A stretch of DNA of 19,816 nucleotides from Bacilli bacterium (GCA_028691715.1 JAQUYR010000019.1:1-19816), one strand, 5' to 3'. Shown: positions 1 to 7,207, counted from the stretch's first letter. The notes: generated by a model from the sequence alone, not told the origin. Program-made: numbers and translations.

Positions 1-5
1 CAATT

Positions 6-11
6 ATTATA
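6..11 (-). promoter_or_regulatory. Possible extended -10 box of a gene leaving the window to the left
   Basis: Read on the minus strand, positions 11 to 6 give TATAAT preceded by TGG, which fits an extended -10 (TGnTATAAT). No good -35 is visible: the hexamer 17 nt upstream is TATGTT. No coding sequence lies between it and the window edge. It could drive a divergent gene outside the window, but this is a weak inference. I see nothing else between 12 and 76. Confidence 0.25.
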
Positions 12-79
12 CCAGAAAAAGCTTAAAAAACATAAATCTCTAGATAATATCACCTAATAAATATTATTTTTAATTTTTA

Positions 80-108
80 ATAACAAAAAAACATATATAT
101 GTTATAAT
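80..108 (+). promoter_or_regulatory. Promoter of the NYN/lactonase operon with a spacer palindrome
   Basis: A perfect -10 (TATAAT, 103-108) lies 17 nt after a weak -35 (ATAACA, 80-85). The spacer contains a perfect 14-bp palindrome, AACATATATATGTT at 90-103, whose last base is the first base of the -10. Such a position would suit a repressor operator, although an AT-only core can also arise by chance. The start of transcription would fall near 115, before the SD at 125-131. Confidence 0.55.
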
Positions 109-136
109 TATTTTGTAATCGTTTAAGGAGGTAAGA

Positions 137-1048
137 ATGGAAAGAAATACCAACATTTGTGTTTTAATTGATGCTGATAATATTTCTCCAAAGTATATCA
201 AAGGAATTTTTGAGGAGATAGCAAAATATGGGAGTGTCCAAATAAAAAGATTGTATGGAGATCTATCTGATTCAAACAAGAAGAATTGGAAAGATATTGC
301 TTTAGAATATTCAATAACCCCCATTCAACAATATAACTATACTACAGGTAAAAATGCTACTGATTCTTCAATGATAATCAATGCTATGGATTTACTCTAT
401 ACTAAGGATCTTGATGGCTTTGTTATTGTTTCTAGTGACAGTGATTTTACCGGCTTAGCTGCTAGACTTCGCGAAGAGAATAAATATGTAATTGGTATGG
501 GGGAAAGAAAAACTCCGCCTCCATTTATAAGGGCGTGTTCCGAGTTTAAATATCTCGAGAATCTGATAAGCGAAACCATAGAAGAAGAAAAAGATGCTAT
601 TAAAGATACTTTAGAATTGAAAAAAATGATAATTGGAATGCTTTCTGAGAGTGAATGTCCTTTACTAGTATCTAGATTGACTGATACTATTAGAAAAACA
701 ATGCCTGATTTCGATCCAAGAAATTATGGCTACAGTCAGATGTCAAAACTGCTAGAATCTTTTGAAGATTTAGAACTGATCAAGGATGGTAATACCTTGG
801 AGGTAAAACTAAAAAAATCCAATCAGTGTACTAATACTAAAAAGGCTGAAGATGAAATCATCAAAATTATTTCAGACATTATTAAACAAGAACCTAAAAA
901 GAAAATTAACATGGGCGATTTGAATAAGAAACTGCAAGAGCAACTGCCTGATTTCAATTATAAAGCTTATGGATATTCTAAATTCATGACTTTTCTCACT
1001 TCGATAGGTGAGTTTAAGGTTAAGGAATACAATGTCTATCTAAAATAG
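137..1048 (+). CDS. NYN-domain ribonuclease-like protein with two C-terminal LOTUS (OST-HTH) domains
   Basis: 303 aa, predicted cytoplasmic. Residues 5-145 form a NYN domain, a PIN-like nuclease fold that uses acidic residues to bind metal and cut RNA. Visible acidic positions are D12, D14, D76, D101 and D103 in the motifs LIDADN and SSDSDF. The C-terminal half holds two LOTUS/OST-HTH winged-helix repeats, about 158-226 and 237-303, each with the signature MPDFDPRNYGYS or LPDFNYKAYGYS followed by a short hydrophobic helix. LOTUS domains are known to bind RNA, including G-quadruplexes, so the protein is probably an RNA-targeting nuclease; the actual substrate is unknown. A strong SD (AAGGAGGT, 125-132) fixes the start. 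It ends in TAG and is followed 23 nt later by the lactonase-like gene in the same transcript. NYN-LOTUS pairs are known in bacteria and in eukaryotic MARF1-type proteins. I am confident in the domains and not in the biological role. Confidence 0.9.
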   Translation: MERNTNICVLIDADNISPKYIKGIFEEIAKYGSVQIKRLYGDLSDSNKKNWKDIALEYSITPIQQYNYTTGKNATDSSMIINAMDLLYTKDLDGFVIVSSDSDFTGLAARLREENKYVIGMGERKTPPPFIRACSEFKYLENLISETIEEEKDAIKDTLELKKMIIGMLSESECPLLVSRLTDTIRKTMPDFDPRNYGYSQMSKLLESFEDLELIKDGNTLEVKLKKSNQCTNTKKAEDEIIKIISDIIKQEPKKKINMGDLNKKLQEQLPDFNYKAYGYSKFMTFLTSIGEFKVKEYNVYLK

Positions 1049-1071
1049 AAATATTAAAAGGAGAAGGCCAA

Positions 1072-2046
1072 ATGAAATTTGTATTTTCAGGATATGGAAC
1101 TCAAAATGAAACCATTTCATTGTTTGAAATCGATGAAAGGTTTATCAGTATTGATATGTCATCGGATAGTATCGCATCACCTAGTTTTTTAGTAACTGAT
1201 GGTGAAAACATCTACACATATGAAATGAATGAAAAAGTAAAGCTTTATAGTTATAAAATTATAAAGAACACTTTGGTAAAAAAATATGATTTTGAAATGC
1301 CGGGGACAAAGATTACTCACTTGGCCTATTCAAAGAAAATGAACATTCTTTTTGGTTGTAGTTATGCTGATGGGACCATCTTTAGCGTCGAAGTAGATCG
1401 TGGAAGGTATTCCTCTTTAAGAACATATCAGAAGCAGATTAAGGAAAGCGTTGATAGTAAATGCCATTGCGTGCTATTGAATAATGATGAGAATATATTA
1501 GCGGTGGTTAATATTGCTGCTGATGCTATTTATTTGTATAATGTTGAGAATAAGGATATTAGGATAATGAATATCATCATGCTTCCTCAAGGAGTAGGCC
1601 CAAGACATGCTATTTATAATAAAGTTAACACTTTAATGTATGTCATTACTGAATATTCTAATGAGGTATTTGTTATCGATATGAAGAGGTACACTATAAT
1701 ACAAAGAATTTCGACTATCCCAGATTATAAAGACGTTTCTTATGGGGCGACACTAATCTTATCGCATGATGAAAAACATCTCTATGCTTCAAACAGAGGA
1801 GAAGAAACAATAGCCAGATTTAAGGTATCAAACGAGGGCTTGTTAGAATACGAACACAGCTTTGCTTGTGGTGGTATTCATCCACGACATATGATTCTGA
1901 CAAAAGATGGAAAATTCATTGTTTCTTGCAATAAAGATAGCAATAATATCACTTTTATAGATACTATAACAGAAGAAGTATTACTGACGATTCCCTTCCA
2001 ATCGCCTTCAGGAGTTATAGAAATTGAAGAGGAGAGTAACATCTAA
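1072..2046 (+). CDS. Lactonase-family beta-propeller protein (YbhE/Pgl-like)
   Basis: 324 aa with no signal peptide or membrane segment. Repeating beta-strand blocks and the signatures GPRH (177-180), SNRGEETIA (240-248) and HPRH (270-273) match the lactonase, 7-bladed beta-propeller family that includes E. coli 6-phosphogluconolactonase YbhE. By homology it may hydrolyse 6-phosphogluconolactone in the oxidative pentose phosphate pathway. Many relatives are uncharacterised, though, and no zwf or gnd is nearby, so I do not give a symbol. It is slightly shorter than typical members (about 330-350 aa). The start is set by the SD AAAAGGAG about 8 nt upstream. It is second in an operon with the NYN-LOTUS gene. 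The terminator hairpin begins inside its last codons, so the TAA stop lies in the loop. Confidence 0.82.
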   Translation: MKFVFSGYGTQNETISLFEIDERFISIDMSSDSIASPSFLVTDGENIYTYEMNEKVKLYSYKIIKNTLVKKYDFEMPGTKITHLAYSKKMNILFGCSYADGTIFSVEVDRGRYSSLRTYQKQIKESVDSKCHCVLLNNDENILAVVNIAADAIYLYNVENKDIRIMNIIMLPQGVGPRHAIYNKVNTLMYVITEYSNEVFVIDMKRYTIIQRISTIPDYKDVSYGATLILSHDEKHLYASNRGEETIARFKVSNEGLLEYEHSFACGGIHPRHMILTKDGKFIVSCNKDSNNITFIDTITEEVLLTIPFQSPSGVIEIEEESNI

Positions 2047-2066
2047 AGGTTACTCTTTTTATTTTT
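2033..2066 (+). terminator. Intrinsic terminator overlapping the lactonase stop codon
   Basis: An 8-bp stem pairs AGAGTAAC (2033-2040) with GTTACTCT (2049-2056), with an 8-nt loop that contains the stop codon TAA (2044-2046). TTTTTATTTTT follows. It ends the NYN/lactonase transcript. The ribosome finishing translation would cover the 5' arm, so termination may depend on ribosome release. Confidence 0.8.
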
Positions 2067-2084
2067 CAAAAAAAAATAAAAAAA

Positions 2085-2111
2085 TTAGCACTAAACACTT
2101 GACAGTGCTAA
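2085..2111 (+). promoter_or_regulatory. CIRCE operator 1 (HrcA site) upstream of hsp20
   Basis: Inverted repeat TTAGCACTA (2085-2093), 9-nt spacer, CAGTGCTAA (2103-2111). This is the CIRCE consensus TTAGCACTC-N9-GAGTGCTAA with one changed base in each arm, at the innermost position. It overlaps the -35 box (2099-2104), so bound HrcA would block RNA polymerase. An A-rich tract at 2067-2084 just upstream could act as an UP element. Confidence 0.92.
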
Positions 2112-2126
2112 TTTTTGTGATATAAT
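2099..2126 (+). promoter_or_regulatory. hsp20 promoter, consensus sigma-A type
   Basis: Perfect -35 TTGACA (2099-2104), 16-nt spacer, perfect -10 TATAAT (2121-2126). The predicted start of transcription is near 2133, inside CIRCE 2. The promoter lies between and overlaps two CIRCE operators, so it is a strong promoter held off by HrcA and released on heat or protein-folding stress. Confidence 0.92.
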
Positions 2127-2130
2127 ATAA

Positions 2131-2157
2131 TTAGCACTTGAGGTATTAGAGTGCTAG
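2131..2157 (+). promoter_or_regulatory. CIRCE operator 2 (HrcA site) over the hsp20 transcription start
   Basis: Inverted repeat TTAGCACTT (2131-2139), 9-nt spacer, GAGTGCTAG (2149-2157). The right arm matches the CIRCE consensus except for its last base, and the left arm differs only at its last base. It begins 4 nt after the -10 and covers the predicted transcription start. As part of the 5' leader it could also form an mRNA stem, a role proposed for CIRCE in other bacteria. Confidence 0.92.
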
Positions 2158-2179
2158 AAAGAAAAACGAGGTGTAAATG

Positions 2180-2623
2180 ATGAGTAATTATTTGAGAAAG
2201 AGAAACGATTTAGGATTTTTTGATGATGGATTTTTCCATAACTTCTTTGATTATTCTCCATTAACCAGAGGATATGAAGATATGATGAAGACCGATGTTT
2301 TAGAGAAAGAGAATGGCTATGAATTGAAAATCAATATGCCAGGATATAGCAAAGAGAATATCAAGATTAGTCTTGAAAATGGTTATTTGACTGTTGAAGG
2401 ACATATTGAGAAGAATGAAGAACCTTCAGAAAATGAAACTAAGAAAGATAAATATCTTCGCCGTGAAAGATTTTGTGGTTCAATTACAAGAAGCTACTAT
2501 TTAGGTGATTTAGTATCAGAAGAAAAGGTAAAGGCAAACTTTAGTGATGGTGTCCTTAATATTTCTGTTGAGAAAGAGGATCCTGAAAAAGTGGAGACTA
2601 AAAAGTACATATCAATTGAATAA
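2180..2623 (+). CDS. Small heat-shock protein, Hsp20/alpha-crystallin family
   Basis: 147 aa ATP-independent holdase chaperone that binds unfolding proteins and forms cytoplasmic oligomers. The alpha-crystallin domain spans roughly residues 36-133. It includes INMPGYSKENI and the conserved A-x-F-x-(D/N)-G-V-L-x-I block (ANFSDGVLNI). A short Phe-rich N-terminal arm (FFDDGFFHNFF) is typical of the oligomerisation and substrate-binding arm. The C-terminal YISIE supplies an I-x-I/V-like tail motif. Two adjacent ATG codons occur at 2177 and 2180; the SD GAGGTG (2168-2173) is better spaced (6 nt) for 2180. It is monocistronic between its own CIRCE promoter and a bidirectional terminator, and no other chaperone gene is nearby. 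The family assignment is secure. Confidence 0.96.
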   Translation: MSNYLRKRNDLGFFDDGFFHNFFDYSPLTRGYEDMMKTDVLEKENGYELKINMPGYSKENIKISLENGYLTVEGHIEKNEEPSENETKKDKYLRRERFCGSITRSYYLGDLVSEEKVKANFSDGVLNISVEKEDPEKVETKKYISIE

Positions 2624-2632
2624 AATGTACTA

Positions 2633-2665
2633 AAAAGCCCATGTGATTCACACATGGGTTTTATT
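2633..2665. terminator. Bidirectional terminator between hsp20 and the amidotransferase gene
   Basis: Perfect 8-bp stem CCCATGTG (2638-2645) / CACATGGG (2651-2658) with loop ATTCA. It is flanked by AAAA on the left and TTTTATTTT on the right, so it works on both strands. It lies between the converging stops at 2623 and 2666. Confidence 0.9.
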
Positions 2666-3334
2666 TTAGTTTTTTTTCACTAACTCAGCAAATTTATCAA
2701 AGATTACATTACTTGGTTTAGTTTCCTGTAAGCGTTCTGGATGCCATTGAATTCCAATTATTGGTAAGTAATTGTGAATAAAAGCTTCAATAGTACCATC
2801 TTTATGCCAGGCAATTGCGGTAGTATCAATGGCTAAGTCTTTTAAAGCTTGATGATGATAACTATTTGTTATGATGTTTTCATCGAAATCCAGCAATCTA
2901 TTCTTGATAGTGTAAACTTCATGACCATTTGCTAAATTGCGATGGCTATCTCCAATATCCTGATGAAGAGTACCACCAAGAAAGACATTAATAGTCTGAT
3001 TGCCTCGACAAATTCCTAAAAGTGGTTTTTTGTGTTCTTTTGCATATAATACAACATCCTTGTCAATATCATCAAGAGAAGGCTTTACTCCTCTAGACAA
3101 GCCATTATTTTCTTCACCAAAATATTTTGGATCAACATCGCTACCACCAGTGATTAAAAAACCATCACAAAGTTCAAGGACATCGGTAATGTTAGGATTA
3201 TCCAGAGTTAACATGATGACATTAAAATCTCTTTTAATCAAAGCGCTAAGATAGAATTCGTTGACAAACTGTTTTACAGTATCATCTTCAGTAAGAAGTC
3301 TCGGAGTTACTCCAATAAGTTTTTTCTTTTCCAT
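2666..3334 (-). CDS. Class I glutamine amidotransferase-like gamma-glutamyl hydrolase (peptidase C26)
   Basis: 222 aa cytoplasmic enzyme of the PuuD/YvdE-type peptidase C26 group, which cleaves gamma-glutamyl amide bonds such as that of gamma-glutamyl-GABA. The nucleophile elbow GICRGNQ places the catalytic Cys at 109; HPER gives His198 and Glu200. GGSDVDPKYFGE near residues 63-74 and GGTLHQDI near 120-127 are typical of the group. It has no synthetase or biosynthetic partner domain. Two in-frame ATGs exist. The SD AAGGATG (3341-3347 on the minus strand) overlaps the first one at 3343 and is well spaced for the one at 3334, which I chose. The true substrate is unknown, because polyamine catabolism genes are not nearby. 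It is transcribed divergently from the phosphodiesterase gene. Confidence 0.88.
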   Translation of the reverse strand: MEKKKLIGVTPRLLTEDDTVKQFVNEFYLSALIKRDFNVIMLTLDNPNITDVLELCDGFLITGGSDVDPKYFGEENNGLSRGVKPSLDDIDKDVVLYAKEHKKPLLGICRGNQTINVFLGGTLHQDIGDSHRNLANGHEVYTIKNRLLDFDENIITNSYHHQALKDLAIDTTAIAWHKDGTIEAFIHNYLPIIGIQWHPERLQETKPSNVIFDKFAELVKKN

Positions 3335-3359
3335 ATAAATCATCCTTTTTAACCACTAT

Positions 3360-3388
3360 ATTTTACAATATTTTTTTTATTAAAGCAA
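3360..3388 (-). promoter_or_regulatory. Promoter of the amidotransferase gene
   Basis: On the minus strand, -35 TTGCTT (3388-3383), 17-nt spacer, -10 TAAAAT (3365-3360). The start of transcription would fall near 3353, about 19 nt before the ATG at 3334. Confidence 0.5.
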
Positions 3389-3393
3389 CACAT

Positions 3394-3422
3394 TTGATTT
3401 ATATAAAGATAAATAGTATAAT
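3394..3422 (+). promoter_or_regulatory. Promoter of the phosphodiesterase/flavodiiron operon
   Basis: -35 TTGATT (3394-3399), 17-nt spacer, perfect -10 TATAAT (3417-3422). The predicted start near 3429 sits at the beginning of the SD AGAGGT, so the leader would be only about 12 nt. Confidence 0.65.
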
Positions 3423-3440
3423 AGTAAAAGAGGTATAAAT

Positions 3441-4586
3441 ATGAATAAAATAGTAAAGCCAAATTGGTCGAATTCAATTCTAAATGTGACAACATCTATT
3501 TTAAAACATTATGGGTATAACAGCAGTTATCCAACAATTCCCCTACTTGATGAGGAATTGGAGAAGGATAAAAAAAACATAATATTACTATTACTTGACG
3601 GCTTAGGAAATGAGAATCTTGAAGAATTAAGTCCAAAAGGAATTCTGTCTCGAAATAAAAAAATGACATTGACATCAACTTTTCCTTCTACTACAGTTGC
3701 TGCTACTTCATCGGTTGAATCAGGTGTTACTCCCTTGCAACATGGATGGCTGGGCTGGAGCTTATATTTTAAGGAGTTTGATCGCAATATTGATATCTTT
3801 CCTTATCGTGATAGTATAACAAAAGAAGAAATACCCCTTACTTCAGGAAACGGTAAAGAAATTTTAAGATACAAATCCGTTTACGATAAGATTTATGAGA
3901 AAAATGGAGATCTTGTTAAGAGATACTCCTTTCATCCTGAAAAAATAAACCACGATTTTACCTCGTGTATTAATAAATCATATGGTGATATTTCTGACAT
4001 GTTTGATAAATTGTATGAAGTTTGCCAGGAGGATGGCAAGAAATACATTTATGCCTATAGTGCTAATCCCGATTATGATATGCATGAATTTGGTTCAAAT
4101 AATCCAAAAATTAAAAAAGATATTTTTAGGATTGAAAAAGAATTGAAAAAATTCGTAAAAAAAGTTGATGACACTCTGGTGATTGTCATCGCTGACCATG
4201 GGCATATTGATGTCGAGTGGGTGTATATATCTGAGATTCCAGGAATGAAGGAGTGTTTAAAAGGGTTCCCAACAATTGAAGGACGAGCTCGTAATATCAG
4301 TCTAAATGCTGGTAAAGAAGAGGAGTTCCTTGAAATATATAAAAAGTATTTGAAGAACGATTTTGTTCTATATAGCAAGAAAGAAATTTTAGAGGAAAAT
4401 TTTTTCGGTTTAGGAAAGAAACATTTCAAATTTGATGACTTTATTGATGATTATATGCTCTGTGCTATAGGAAATAAATGCCTTGGTTATGAACTTCCAA
4501 AAGAAGAAGATTTTATAATGAAATCGACTCATGCTGGTTTAACTGAAAGAGAAATGATTGTACCTTTGATTATCATTGAAAAATAA
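3441..4586 (+). CDS. Alkaline-phosphatase-superfamily phosphodiesterase (nucleotide pyrophosphatase-like)
   Basis: 381 aa with the two-metal site of the type I phosphodiesterase/nucleotide pyrophosphatase branch. The order is: LLLLDGLGN (metal ligand D53), FPSTT (nucleophile Thr, about T84), NPDYDMHEFG (D211, H215), IADHGH (D252, H253) and STHAG (H364). These are the expected ligands in the expected order, so the enzyme looks active. It would hydrolyse phosphate mono- or diesters; the substrate cannot be read from sequence. No signal peptide or membrane anchor is visible, which is unlike exported alkaline phosphatases, so it should act in the cytoplasm. The SD AGAGGT is 6 nt upstream. No terminator or clear promoter separates it from the flavodiiron gene, so the two are probably co-transcribed, although a functional link is not obvious. 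Confidence 0.85.
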   Translation: MNKIVKPNWSNSILNVTTSILKHYGYNSSYPTIPLLDEELEKDKKNIILLLLDGLGNENLEELSPKGILSRNKKMTLTSTFPSTTVAATSSVESGVTPLQHGWLGWSLYFKEFDRNIDIFPYRDSITKEEIPLTSGNGKEILRYKSVYDKIYEKNGDLVKRYSFHPEKINHDFTSCINKSYGDISDMFDKLYEVCQEDGKKYIYAYSANPDYDMHEFGSNNPKIKKDIFRIEKELKKFVKKVDDTLVIVIADHGHIDVEWVYISEIPGMKECLKGFPTIEGRARNISLNAGKEEEFLEIYKKYLKNDFVLYSKKEILEENFFGLGKKHFKFDDFIDDYMLCAIGNKCLGYELPKEEDFIMKSTHAGLTEREMIVPLIIIEK

Positions 4587-4641
4587 AAAGGATGTATGTT
4601 GAGTATAAGTATTTATGTTGTAGATGAAAGGAAATAATTAT

Positions 4642-5832
4642 ATGAAGAAATTGATTAAGAATGATATTTATTGGGTTGGTAAGATTGACTGGGAATTGCG
4701 TAGATTTCATGGTGAGGAACTTTCAACTCATAAGGGGTCTAGTTATAATTCATATCTCATAAAAGGAGAAAAAACTGTATTGATCGATACTGTATGGCTA
4801 CCCTATGCCAAAGAGTTTGTTGAGAATCTAAAATCAGAAATTGACTTAAACTCAATTGATTATATTATTGTAAATCATGGTGAAGTCGATCACAGTGGAT
4901 CTTTAGTAGAACTGATGAAGTATATTCCCAATACACCAATATATTGCACAGCAAATGCTGTAAAATCGCTCAAAGGACAATATCATCAGGATTGGAATTT
5001 TCACATAGTGAAAACAGGAGACAAATTAGACATTGGTAATGGAAGAGAATTAATGTTTATTGAAATGGCAATGCTTCACTGGCCCGATAGTATGGCAACA
5101 TATCTGACAAAGGATAATATTCTGTTTAGTAATGATACTTTTGGTCAGCATTTAGCTTCTGATAGATTGTTTAATGATTTGGTGGATAAATGTGATTTGA
5201 TGAGTGAAGCGATGAAATATTATGCTAATATTATCAATCCGTATGCAGCGATACTGAAAAAGAAACTGAATGAAATTGCTTCATTCAATTTACCGATAGA
5301 GATTATTGCTACAAGCCATGGTATTATTTGGCGTGATAGACCAATGGAGATTATTGAAAAATATACAGAGTGGTGTAGTGATTATCAAGAGAATCAAGTA
5401 TCAATAATATATGATACAATGTGGAACGGAACAAAGACTTTAGCTGAAAAAATTGCTGAAGGAATCAGTCTAGAAAATCCTGATTTGAAAGTCAAAGTTT
5501 TTAACAGAGCTCGTTGTGATGAGAGTGATTTGATTGTTGAAACGTTCAAGTCAAAAATGATAGTTATCGGTTCACCTACTGTTGGTAACAATATGATTCA
5601 TGGGATGGCTGGATTTTTAAATTTAGTCAAAGAAGCAAAGTTTAGAAATAAAAAGGCAGTAGCTTTTGGATGCTATGGCTGGAGTGGTGAAGCGGTAAAA
5701 ATTATTAATGAGATGTTAAGAAGTGCTAATTTCGAAGTGATATCTGATGGTTTTCGTAATCAATGGAACCTTGATGCTACAACTGAAGAGTTAGCGATTG
5801 AATTTGGAAAACAAATCGCCAAAGAGGTATAA
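4642..5832 (+). CDS. FprA-type flavodiiron protein (A-type flavoprotein)
   Basis: 396 aa soluble enzyme that reduces O2 to water, or NO to N2O, and protects anaerobes. An N-terminal metallo-beta-lactamase domain (about 1-245) carries all six diiron ligands: H79, E81 and D83 (HGEVDHSG), H146 (LHWPD), D165 (SNDTFG) and H226 (TSHG). A flavodoxin domain (about 253-395) has the FMN loop YDTMWNGTKT and GSPTVGNN. There is no rubredoxin or flavin reductase fusion, so a separate electron donor is needed. An in-frame ATG at 4624 is probably not the start, because the SD AAAGGA (4627-4632) lies just after it and is correctly spaced for 4642. It is second in a likely operon with the phosphodiesterase and is followed by a strong terminator. 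The assignment is secure; O2 versus NO preference is not determinable here. Confidence 0.95.
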   Translation: MKKLIKNDIYWVGKIDWELRRFHGEELSTHKGSSYNSYLIKGEKTVLIDTVWLPYAKEFVENLKSEIDLNSIDYIIVNHGEVDHSGSLVELMKYIPNTPIYCTANAVKSLKGQYHQDWNFHIVKTGDKLDIGNGRELMFIEMAMLHWPDSMATYLTKDNILFSNDTFGQHLASDRLFNDLVDKCDLMSEAMKYYANIINPYAAILKKKLNEIASFNLPIEIIATSHGIIWRDRPMEIIEKYTEWCSDYQENQVSIIYDTMWNGTKTLAEKIAEGISLENPDLKVKVFNRARCDESDLIVETFKSKMIVIGSPTVGNNMIHGMAGFLNLVKEAKFRNKKAVAFGCYGWSGEAVKIINEMLRSANFEVISDGFRNQWNLDATTEELAIEFGKQIAKEV

Positions 5833-5837
5833 AGAAA

Positions 5838-5875
5838 AAAGGAATTATGATTTTCATAATTCCTTTAATTTTTTT
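5838..5875. terminator. Bidirectional terminator after the flavodiiron gene
   Basis: 13-bp stem AAAGGAATTATGA (5838-5850) / TCATAATTCCTTT (5854-5866) with a 3-nt TTT loop. It is followed by TTTTTTT on the plus strand and preceded by an A-run (5834-5840) that serves the minus-strand gene ending at 5878. Confidence 0.9.
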
Positions 5876-5877
5876 AT

Positions 5878-6615
5878 TTAAAAAGTTGTTATTTCTTGTT
5901 CGTTCTTTGATTCTAGTCCTTTTAGATAGAAATAGTAGTTTGTGTTAGCAACTTCATAGAAAGGTGCAAAGTAAATTCCCCATAAACCAAAAGTGATAGC
6001 TGTAAGCAATACATGACCAATAAAACTAAGTTCAAAAACGAACAATTCCCATTTATGACCATCCATCATCTTTTTACTCATATCCATTGCCTCAGAAATG
6101 CTAATATTTTTATCATCAGCCATAATTCTAATTGTCTGCGAATACATCAAGGCAAAAATAACTCCAGGAACTATTAATAAAAGTAAGCCTATAGCTGTAA
6201 TTAAAGCTACTAGTAAACCAGCACCAACAACCCTTAGAAAATAACTGAAATCATCAATTGGTTTCCACATCAAGTCAAGGTCAACTTTTTTGTTTATTAA
6301 TAAATTTTTAGAAACCCAAAATACTGATATACCAAAAATTGGGGTAATCAGTGATCCAACAACTGTAGCACTAGCAGCACTGCCGATGACTCCGATAATC
6401 AATAAGACAACAAACATCATTAAAACATTACCTTTTAACGCATCCTTTGCTTCTTGCTTAATAGCATGGCCATCGTATTCACGACGACGTTTATAGCGAT
6501 AATTTTTCAAATCATTTAGACCATTACTTGTTTCTTTTCCATTTACATTTTCCCCACAGAATGGACAAAATGTTGCATCATCGTTAATCTCTTTTCCACA
6601 TTTCTTACAATACAT
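5878..6615 (-). CDS. Zinc-ribbon DUF975 integral membrane protein
   Basis: 245 aa. The N-terminal zinc ribbon has two Cys pairs (C3, C6, C17, C20: CKKCGK and CPFCGE). A linker to about residue 60 follows, then a DUF975-type membrane domain with hydrophobic segments near 63-80, 84-105, 128-160 and 190-220. The family hallmarks ISISEAMDMSKKMMDGHKWE (171-190) and the C-terminal FAPFYEVANTNYY are clear. DUF975 proteins have no established function. The zinc ribbon would lie on the cytoplasmic side before the first membrane segment. A longer reading frame from 6654 is unlikely: the SD AAGGAG at 6624-6629 (minus strand) points to the ATG at 6615. That start lies 1 nt beyond the coaD stop, so translation is probably coupled to coaD. 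The pairing with coaD need not be functional. Confidence 0.85.
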   Translation of the reverse strand: MYCKKCGKEINDDATFCPFCGENVNGKETSNGLNDLKNYRYKRRREYDGHAIKQEAKDALKGNVLMMFVVLLIIGVIGSAASATVVGSLITPIFGISVFWVSKNLLINKKVDLDLMWKPIDDFSYFLRVVGAGLLVALITAIGLLLLIVPGVIFALMYSQTIRIMADDKNISISEAMDMSKKMMDGHKWELFVFELSFIGHVLLTAITFGLWGIYFAPFYEVANTNYYFYLKGLESKNEQEITTF

Positions 6616-6616
6616 T

Positions 6617-7102
6617 TTACATTCTCCTTTTAATTTTTTCAGTAATAAAATCAACTAGTTCAAGAGGAACATAATTACTGATTTCACTCCCGAACATGAC
6701 TAATTCTTTGATAGCTGAGGATGACAAGAATAAATTATCAGCAGATGGAAAAAGAATGAAAGTATCGATATTATTATCAATTGAACGATTAAATTGGAAT
6801 AAAGTAATCTCGTTTTGATAATCAATAAAATTTCTTAACCCTCTGATGATGACAGATGCTTTTTTTTCACGGGCAAAGTTTAATACAAGTGAAGAACTCC
6901 CCTCAACAATTACATTAGGGATGTTTTTTGTTGCTTTTTTCATCATCTCAACTCTTTCTTCATTGGTGAAGCAGTATTTCTTGTTGGGATTGAAGGAAAC
7001 CAAAATATATAACTTATCAAATATTTTAGCCGCTCTCTTGACAATATCTAAGTGCCCATTGGAAATGGGGTCAAAAGACCCTGGATAAACCGCAATTCTC
7101 AT
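6617..7102 (-). CDS. coaD: Phosphopantetheine adenylyltransferase
   Basis: 161 aa, the normal family length. It transfers AMP from ATP to 4'-phosphopantetheine, the fourth step of coenzyme A biosynthesis, as a cytoplasmic hexamer. Visible motifs are GSFDPISNGH (8-17, the nucleotidyltransferase HxGH-type site with H17), IIRGLRNFIDYQNE (85-98) and LSSSAIKEL (126-134), all diagnostic of CoaD. The SD GAGGTG (7109-7114, minus strand) lies 6 nt before the ATG. Its usual neighbour rsmD is absent here. Instead it leads a two-gene unit with the DUF975 protein. Confidence 0.96.
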   Translation of the reverse strand: MRIAVYPGSFDPISNGHLDIVKRAAKIFDKLYILVSFNPNKKYCFTNEERVEMMKKATKNIPNVIVEGSSSLVLNFAREKKASVIIRGLRNFIDYQNEITLFQFNRSIDNNIDTFILFPSADNLFLSSSAIKELVMFGSEISNYVPLELVDFITEKIKRRM

Positions 7103-7120
7103 CTATATCACCTCACATAT

Positions 7121-7149
7121 ATTATACAACAAAACTAAAATAAATACAA
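7121..7149 (-). promoter_or_regulatory. Candidate coaD promoter
   Basis: Minus strand: -35 TTGTAT (7149-7144), 17-nt spacer, perfect -10 TATAAT (7126-7121). The predicted start near 7114 coincides with the first base of the SD, giving a leader of about 12 nt. That is short enough for me to keep the call tentative. Confidence 0.45.
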
Positions 7150-7178
7150 TTTCTAAATTGCTATATTTTAAAAAAAAC

Positions 7179-7207
7179 TTTACATTTTTGGGATAATATT
7201 GTATCAT
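7179..7207 (+). promoter_or_regulatory. Candidate promoter of the ABC-type gene
   Basis: -35 TTTACA (7179-7184), 17-nt spacer, -10 TATCAT (7202-7207). The start would be near 7214, leaving a leader of about 39 nt before the ATG at 7253. A second possible -10 (GATAAT, 7192-7197) lacks a good -35. Confidence 0.5.
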
